From: CALJGI01 sp047618115
GTDB lineage: Bacteria; Pseudomonadota; Gammaproteobacteria; Pseudomonadales; Halieaceae
NCBI GenBank assembly: GCA_047618115.1
Contig: JBLHKV010000125.1
Location: 1 to 10,729, forward strand
Direction: 5' to 3'
DNA length: 10,729 nucleotides
The stretch's first letter is position 1, and each line of letters begins with the position of its first letter. Of the stretch, positions 6,905 to 10,729 are shown piece after piece. A program made the translations under genes and the position numbers. The notes below the pieces were generated by a model, which was given only the letters and a program-made list of their open reading frames with translations, had not been told where the DNA came from and did no database searches.

Positions 6905-7812
6905 GGCGTACTATCGAATTCGGAGCCTTCTTTTACGGGAATCATTAAGTCCTCTTTATTGATTCCCATCGCCACAAGTACATTCGCCGCGACATAGACC
7001 GAGGAATAGGTTCCCACCACTACCCCGATTATCAGAGCCCGGGCAAACTCGTGGATCATCTCCCCACCGATAACAAATAGCGCCAGTAGCACCAACAATG
7101 TCGTCAATGAGGTGACAAGGGTACGACCAAGCGTCTCAGTCAGTGATGTATTGATAACGGTTAACGGGTCCGCCTTGCGGATCTTACGAAAATTCTCTCG
7201 AATACGGTCGGCCACCACAATCGTATCATTGAGAGAGTAGCCGATCACTGCGAGTACCGCGGCCATCACTGTGAGATCAAATTCCCAGCCAAAAATAGAA
7301 AACAGACCGAGAGTGATAATGACGTCGTGGATCAGGGCAACCACTGCGCCCACCGAGAACTTAAACTGGAAGCGAAACGCGATATACAACATCACCAGGC
7401 CCAGAGCAAAGAGCATAGCCAGGCCACCCTGTTCCTTCAATTCGTCACCTACCTGCGGACCAACGAACTCAATGCGACGTAGCTCTACGGTACCCGCATA
7501 AGATTGCTGCAAGACCTCCAAAAGTTCGGCACCCTGGGTATCGGAAAACCCGTGGGATAAGCGAATAAGTACTTCCTGATCGGAACCAAACGCGACAACC
7601 ACAGCACTTTCATATCCCTTGTCGACCAAAAGTTTACGAATTTCAGTCAGTGGGGCAGTATCGCTGTAATGTGTTTCAACCAGGGTGCCGCCGGTAAAAT
7701 CGAGCCCATAATTAAGCTGATTGATAGTCAACGAAGCCAGACAAACGACTATCAGCAGCATCGATATTACCGCCGCTACTTTACGAAAACCCATGAAATC
7801 GATAATTTTCAT
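6901..7812 (-). CDS. secF: Sec translocon accessory subunit SecF
   Basis: A 303-residue inner-membrane protein, near the usual length (E. coli 323). TM1 is about residues 13-31, followed by the periplasmic P1 region with GLDFTGGTLVE (36-46), then TM2-TM6 between about 131 and 281. The conserved TM4 motif YSLNDTIVVADRIREN (192-207) includes Asn195-Asp196 and the DRIREN cytoplasmic cap. SecF pairs with SecD to use the proton gradient to help pull proteins across the membrane after SecA. The ATG overlaps the secD stop (ATGA), and a GGAG lies 10 bases upstream inside secD, so the two are translationally coupled. The 3' end overlaps the suhB stop by 4 bases. The short tail after TM6 lacks the longer C-terminus of E. 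coli. Confidence 0.96.
   Translation of the reverse strand: MKIIDFMGFRKVAAVISMLLIVVCLASLTINQLNYGLDFTGGTLVETHYSDTAPLTEIRKLLVDKGYESAVVVAFGSDQEVLIRLSHGFSDTQGAELLEVLQQSYAGTVELRRIEFVGPQVGDELKEQGGLAMLFALGLVMLYIAFRFQFKFSVGAVVALIHDVIITLGLFSIFGWEFDLTVMAAVLAVIGYSLNDTIVVADRIRENFRKIRKADPLTVINTSLTETLGRTLVTSLTTLLVLLALFVIGGEMIHEFARALIIGVVVGTYSSVYVAANVLVAMGINKEDLMIPVKEGSEFDSTP
6937..6967. repeat. Perfect 8-bp inverted repeat inside the secF 3' end
   Basis: GGGAATCA (6937-6944) and TGATTCCC (6960-6967) are perfect reverse complements around a 15-base loop. The repeat starts 33 bases past the suhB stop, in the secF codons for about residues 282-292. It has no U-tract on either side. It could give suhB mRNA a 3' stem, but chance plus coding constraint is an equally good explanation. 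Confidence 0.25.
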
Positions 7813-9698
7813 TCTGTTAATTCTCCGCGTCTCAGGCCAATGGCCAACGTTTTTACGCTTCTATTTCCGTAATAGAGATTGGTCAGAGCGCGGGTTCCTA
7901 CAATAGCGGTAAACATCGAGGTAATAATTCCTAATGACAAGGTCACCGCAAAGCCGCGTATCGGACCAGTACCCACTGCATAGAGAATCAGCGCAACCAG
8001 CAGCGTCGTGAGATTGGCATCCATGATTGTAGTAAAGGCGCGCTCATAACCGGCGTGTATTGCCATTTGCGGCGAGGATTTATTCTTCAACTCCTCGCGT
8101 ATTCGCGCGAATATAAGTACATTCGCGTCAACCGCCATCCCTACTGTCAACACTATTCCTGCGATACCAGGAAGCGTAAGAGTAGCCGATAGAATGGACA
8201 TACAAGCGACCAACATCACCAGGTTCACACTCAAGGCTATCACCGCAGCCACACCAAATACTCGATAGTAGAACAGCATAAACAGTACAACCGCGCCCAT
8301 TCCATACTGCACGGACTTGATTCCCATCGCGATGTTCTCGGCTCCCAGCGATGGACCGACGGTACGCTCTTCAACAAATTCTATTGGAGCTGCGAGCGAG
8401 CCCGCACGCAGCAATAAAGCCAGTTCCGACGCCTCGGCTGAACTGGAAATTCCAGTGATACGAAAGGATGCACCCAGCGCCGACTGAATAGTCGCCAGGT
8501 TTATAATCTTCTTTTCGTCGTAAGGTACTTTGATCGCTATCTCTACGCCGTTGGGGCCCATTTCATAGCGGGTACGGTTTTTGCGCTCAATAAACAAAGA
8601 GGCCATACCTCGTTTGATATTATCTCTACTGGCGCGGTGCATGAGGGCGCCGCCCTCGCTGTCGAGGCTAATATTGACCTGAGGCCGGCCATTTTCATCA
8701 AAACTCGCTCGTGCATTTGAAACGTGTTCACCGGTGATGATCTCTTCTCGTTCTAGATCTGCGCTGCGTGCACGTGTTTGATCTTTGAATTCAAATGTCT
8801 CTTTGGTCGCGGCTGGGGCGTTGTAGCGTGCCTCCAGGCGAAACTCAAGGTTCGCTGTTTTACCCAGAATTCGCTTTGCCTCCGCCGTATCCTGGATGCC
8901 AGGTAGTTCTACCACTATCCGATTGCGACCCTGGCGCTGCACCAGTGGCTCGGCAACACCTAACTCGTTAACACGATTGCGCAATGTGGTTTCATTTTGC
9001 CCGACTGCGTAGGCAGAAATTTCCCTACGTTGCTGGTCAGTCATCCTGACTTCCAGCAACAGTTGCTCACCCTCTTCGACTTTAAGCCGCTGTAATTCAG
9101 GGTGTTGCTCGCCGATAAGACGACTACCATCGGAACGCAGCGCCTCGTCTTTGAAGTCAATTCGAATAACGCTATCTTCGTCCTTACTGATACGAGCTCG
9201 CAAACGATCTTCTCGGTAAATCTTTTTGATCGAATTGGTATAAAACTCCAAACGCCGCTCGATGGCTGACTCGACATCTACCTCCAGTAAAAAGTGCACA
9301 CCGCCGCTCAAATCAAGACCCAACTTCATAGGCTGAGCTCCGTAGTCGCTCAACCAATCCGGCGTGGTAGGTGCCAGATTCAACGCGACGATATAATCGT
9401 CACCCAGAGCTCGCTGCACCACGCGCCGCGCCGGCAACTGATCGTCACGATGACTAAGGCGTAACAGAGCATTTTTACCCTTTTCGCCTACTTCGTCGGC
9501 GAACCAGCTAATGTTGGCAGCGTCTAAAGCCGTCGTCGCGGTATCGAGGGTCGCCTGCTCAATAATAAGAGAGCTACTGTCTCCCGATATTTGCAGGGCA
9601 GGATCCGGCGCGTACAAATTTGGCGCCGCATAAAAAAAACCGAGTCCTGCCAAAGTCAGGACCAGCATGTATTTCCACAGTGGGTAGGTATTAATCAT
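7809..9698 (-). CDS. secD: Sec translocon accessory subunit SecD
   Basis: A 629-residue membrane protein (E. coli 615). TM1 is about residues 8-25, then a large periplasmic region that begins with the conserved LGLDLSGGVHFLLEVD (126-141) and includes ELPGIQDTAEAKRILGKT, the P1 head and base. TM2-TM6 occupy about 455-610. The TM4 motif VGMAVDANVLIF contains Asp524, equivalent to the proton-pathway Asp519 of E. coli SecD. Directly after it the usual ERIREEL reads ARIREEL (Ala531), an unusual change. With SecF it uses the proton gradient to promote translocation of preproteins. The start ATG has only a weak GAG ribosome binding site; the gene follows purL by 69 bases and no yajC is present in between. 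Confidence 0.96.
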   Translation of the reverse strand: MINTYPLWKYMLVLTLAGLGFFYAAPNLYAPDPALQISGDSSSLIIEQATLDTATTALDAANISWFADEVGEKGKNALLRLSHRDDQLPARRVVQRALGDDYIVALNLAPTTPDWLSDYGAQPMKLGLDLSGGVHFLLEVDVESAIERRLEFYTNSIKKIYREDRLRARISKDEDSVIRIDFKDEALRSDGSRLIGEQHPELQRLKVEEGEQLLLEVRMTDQQRREISAYAVGQNETTLRNRVNELGVAEPLVQRQGRNRIVVELPGIQDTAEAKRILGKTANLEFRLEARYNAPAATKETFEFKDQTRARSADLEREEIITGEHVSNARASFDENGRPQVNISLDSEGGALMHRASRDNIKRGMASLFIERKNRTRYEMGPNGVEIAIKVPYDEKKIINLATIQSALGASFRITGISSSAEASELALLLRAGSLAAPIEFVEERTVGPSLGAENIAMGIKSVQYGMGAVVLFMLFYYRVFGVAAVIALSVNLVMLVACMSILSATLTLPGIAGIVLTVGMAVDANVLIFARIREELKNKSSPQMAIHAGYERAFTTIMDANLTTLLVALILYAVGTGPIRGFAVTLSLGIITSMFTAIVGTRALTNLYYGNRSVKTLAIGLRRGELTE

Positions 9699-9714
9699 GT
9701 TTTGAGCTCATACA

Positions 9715-9729
9715 ATCTATTCGATAGAT
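9715..9729. repeat. Short dyad in the purL-secD gap
   Basis: ATCTAT-TCG-ATAGAT is a perfect 6-bp inverted repeat with a 3-base centre, 17 bases before the secD start. It could be a small operator or an mRNA stem. It is AT-rich with no following U-run, so it is not a terminator. I found no convincing promoter in the 69-base gap (9699-9767): a TTGAAT occurs but lacks a partner -10 at normal spacing. Confidence 0.25.
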
Positions 9730-9767
9730 GGGGGCGGAAGTTAGCTTATTCAAGTTGAAAGGTATCA

Positions 9768-10729
9768 TTAGTTTACCCAGGCCCTGGCATTTCTGAACAT
9801 GCGCAACCAGGGGCCGTCTCCAGACCACCCGTCGGGCGCCCAAGAGTGCTGCACAACCCTGAACATGCGCTCTGGATGGGGCATCATAATTGTTGCTCTC
9901 CCGTCGGTGCTGGTAAGCCCAGTAATACCCTGCGCCGACCCGTTGGGGTTGGCCGGATAACGCTCGCTGGGAAGAAGGTCGTTACCGACAAATCTCAGGG
10001 CTATAGTTTTGTTGTCAATGCTGTCGGTGAGGTCCAAATTGCTGGCAAATTCCGCTCGCCCCTCGCCGTGTGCAACAGCGATGGGCATATGTGATCCGGC
10101 CATATCTCGTAACAATATTGACTTGCTGGATTCGACCTTGACCAGAGATAATCTGGCCTCAAATTGCTCGGAGCGATTTCGTAAAAACCGCGGCCACTTG
10201 TCAGCTCCTGGAATCAGGTTTTTAAGGGTGGAAATCATTTGGCAGCCATTGCACACACCCAGTGTAAAACTGTCTTGCCGATCAAAAAACGCTTCAAAAT
10301 GATCTCTGGTGGCAGCGTTGAATAAAACGCTTTTCGCCCAACCCTCGCCCGCGCCCAGAACATCACCATAGGAGAAACCACCGCAGGCCACCAACCCCTT
10401 AAAGTCGTCCAATATCACGCGCCCGGACAAAATGTCGCTCATATGAACATCGACCGCCGCAAAGCCCGCTCTATCAAATGCTGCGCCCATTTCCATCTGA
10501 CCATTGACGCCCTGTTCGCGCAATATGGCTACGCGAGGTCGCACTCCGCGTCCGATATAGGGTGCACAGACGTCCAGACTGGCATCAAAACTCAGCTGTG
10601 CACTTAACCCTGGATCGGTCTCCAGCAGATTATCAAACTCCTGCTGCGCGCAATCGGGGTTGTCCCGGAGCGACTGGATTCGAAAGCTGGTCTCTGCCCA
10701 GGCCCTTTGTAAGATCGAGCGGGCCTCAG
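9768..10729 (-). CDS. purL: Phosphoribosylformylglycinamidine synthase, C-terminal part
   Basis: The minus-strand frame is open from the right edge to the TAA at 9770-9768, about 320 codons, with the 5' part outside the window. The upstream stretch contains WAETSFRIQSLRDNPDCAQQE and DPGLSAQLSFD, as in the end of the E. coli FGAM synthase domain, followed by RPRVAILREQGVNG, the start of the glutaminase domain. The class I amidotransferase triad is visible: Cys in LGVCNGCQM (codon 10251-10253), and His and Glu in MMPHPERMF (codons 9876-9878 and 9870-9872). A GTG at 10544 is an internal valine, not a start. The full enzyme (about 1,290 residues in enterics) converts FGAR, glutamine and ATP to FGAM in purine biosynthesis. 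It lies directly upstream of secD on the same strand, an unusual neighbour. Confidence 0.97.
   Translation of the reverse strand, partial: EARSILQRAWAETSFRIQSLRDNPDCAQQEFDNLLETDPGLSAQLSFDASLDVCAPYIGRGVRPRVAILREQGVNGQMEMGAAFDRAGFAAVDVHMSDILSGRVILDDFKGLVACGGFSYGDVLGAGEGWAKSVLFNAATRDHFEAFFDRQDSFTLGVCNGCQMISTLKNLIPGADKWPRFLRNRSEQFEARLSLVKVESSKSILLRDMAGSHMPIAVAHGEGRAEFASNLDLTDSIDNKTIALRFVGNDLLPSERYPANPNGSAQGITGLTSTDGRATIMMPHPERMFRVVQHSWAPDGWSGDGPWLRMFRNARAWVN

Noticed and set aside
10545..10729. Separate short glutaminase (PurQ-like) gene starting at the GTG at 10544
   Set aside because: The frame continues without a stop to the window edge and the upstream residues match the end of the PurL synthase domain, so this is the large fused PurL.
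1..10729. A hidden defence system, mobile island or CRISPR array
   Set aside because: Every stretch is accounted for by conserved housekeeping genes with short gaps; no direct-repeat array, transposase, integrase, toxin-antitoxin pair or shift in coding style is seen.

Overview
The window reads as ordinary, intact chromosomal DNA from a gammaproteobacterium. Every protein is close in length and motif to its Escherichia coli counterpart. The arrangement secDF / suhB / trmJ / isc is, from memory, like that of the Pseudomonas-type lineages rather than the enterics. Genus cannot be told from the sequence alone. Coding density is very high: the longest gene-free stretch is 190 bases, and I see no tRNA, rRNA, CRISPR, insertion sequence, prophage or foreign-looking block.

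Layout from left to right. Positions 1-5043 (minus strand) hold the complete housekeeping iron-sulfur cluster operon in the order iscR-iscS-iscU-iscA-hscB-hscA-fdx, with fdx cut by the left edge after 24 codons. IscS supplies sulfur, IscU is the scaffold, HscA/HscB/Fdx complete assembly and transfer, IscA is an A-type carrier, and IscR is the [2Fe-2S]-sensing regulator. The gap in front of iscR (5044-5233) carries a good sigma70-type promoter whose -35 lies inside a strong match to a type 1 IscR operator, with a second, weaker match directly abutting it upstream. Next comes trmJ (tRNA Nm32 methyltransferase, minus strand), then a divergent intergenic region with an extended -10 promoter driving suhB (inositol-phosphatase family and rRNA antitermination factor, plus strand).

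suhB runs head-on into secF; the two stop codons overlap by 4 bases. secD and secF (minus strand) overlap ATGA-style and encode the SecDF accessory complex of the Sec translocon. secD is preceded not by yajC, as is usual, but by the 3' end of purL (FGAM synthetase, purine biosynthesis), which runs off the right edge.

I looked for an undescribed system and did not find one. Points deserving a second look are the purL-secD junction without yajC, the abutting IscR sites, the suhB/secF stop-codon overlap with nearby hairpins, an unusual Glu-to-Ala change beside the key TM4 aspartate of SecD, and the lack of a clear ribosome binding site for hscB.
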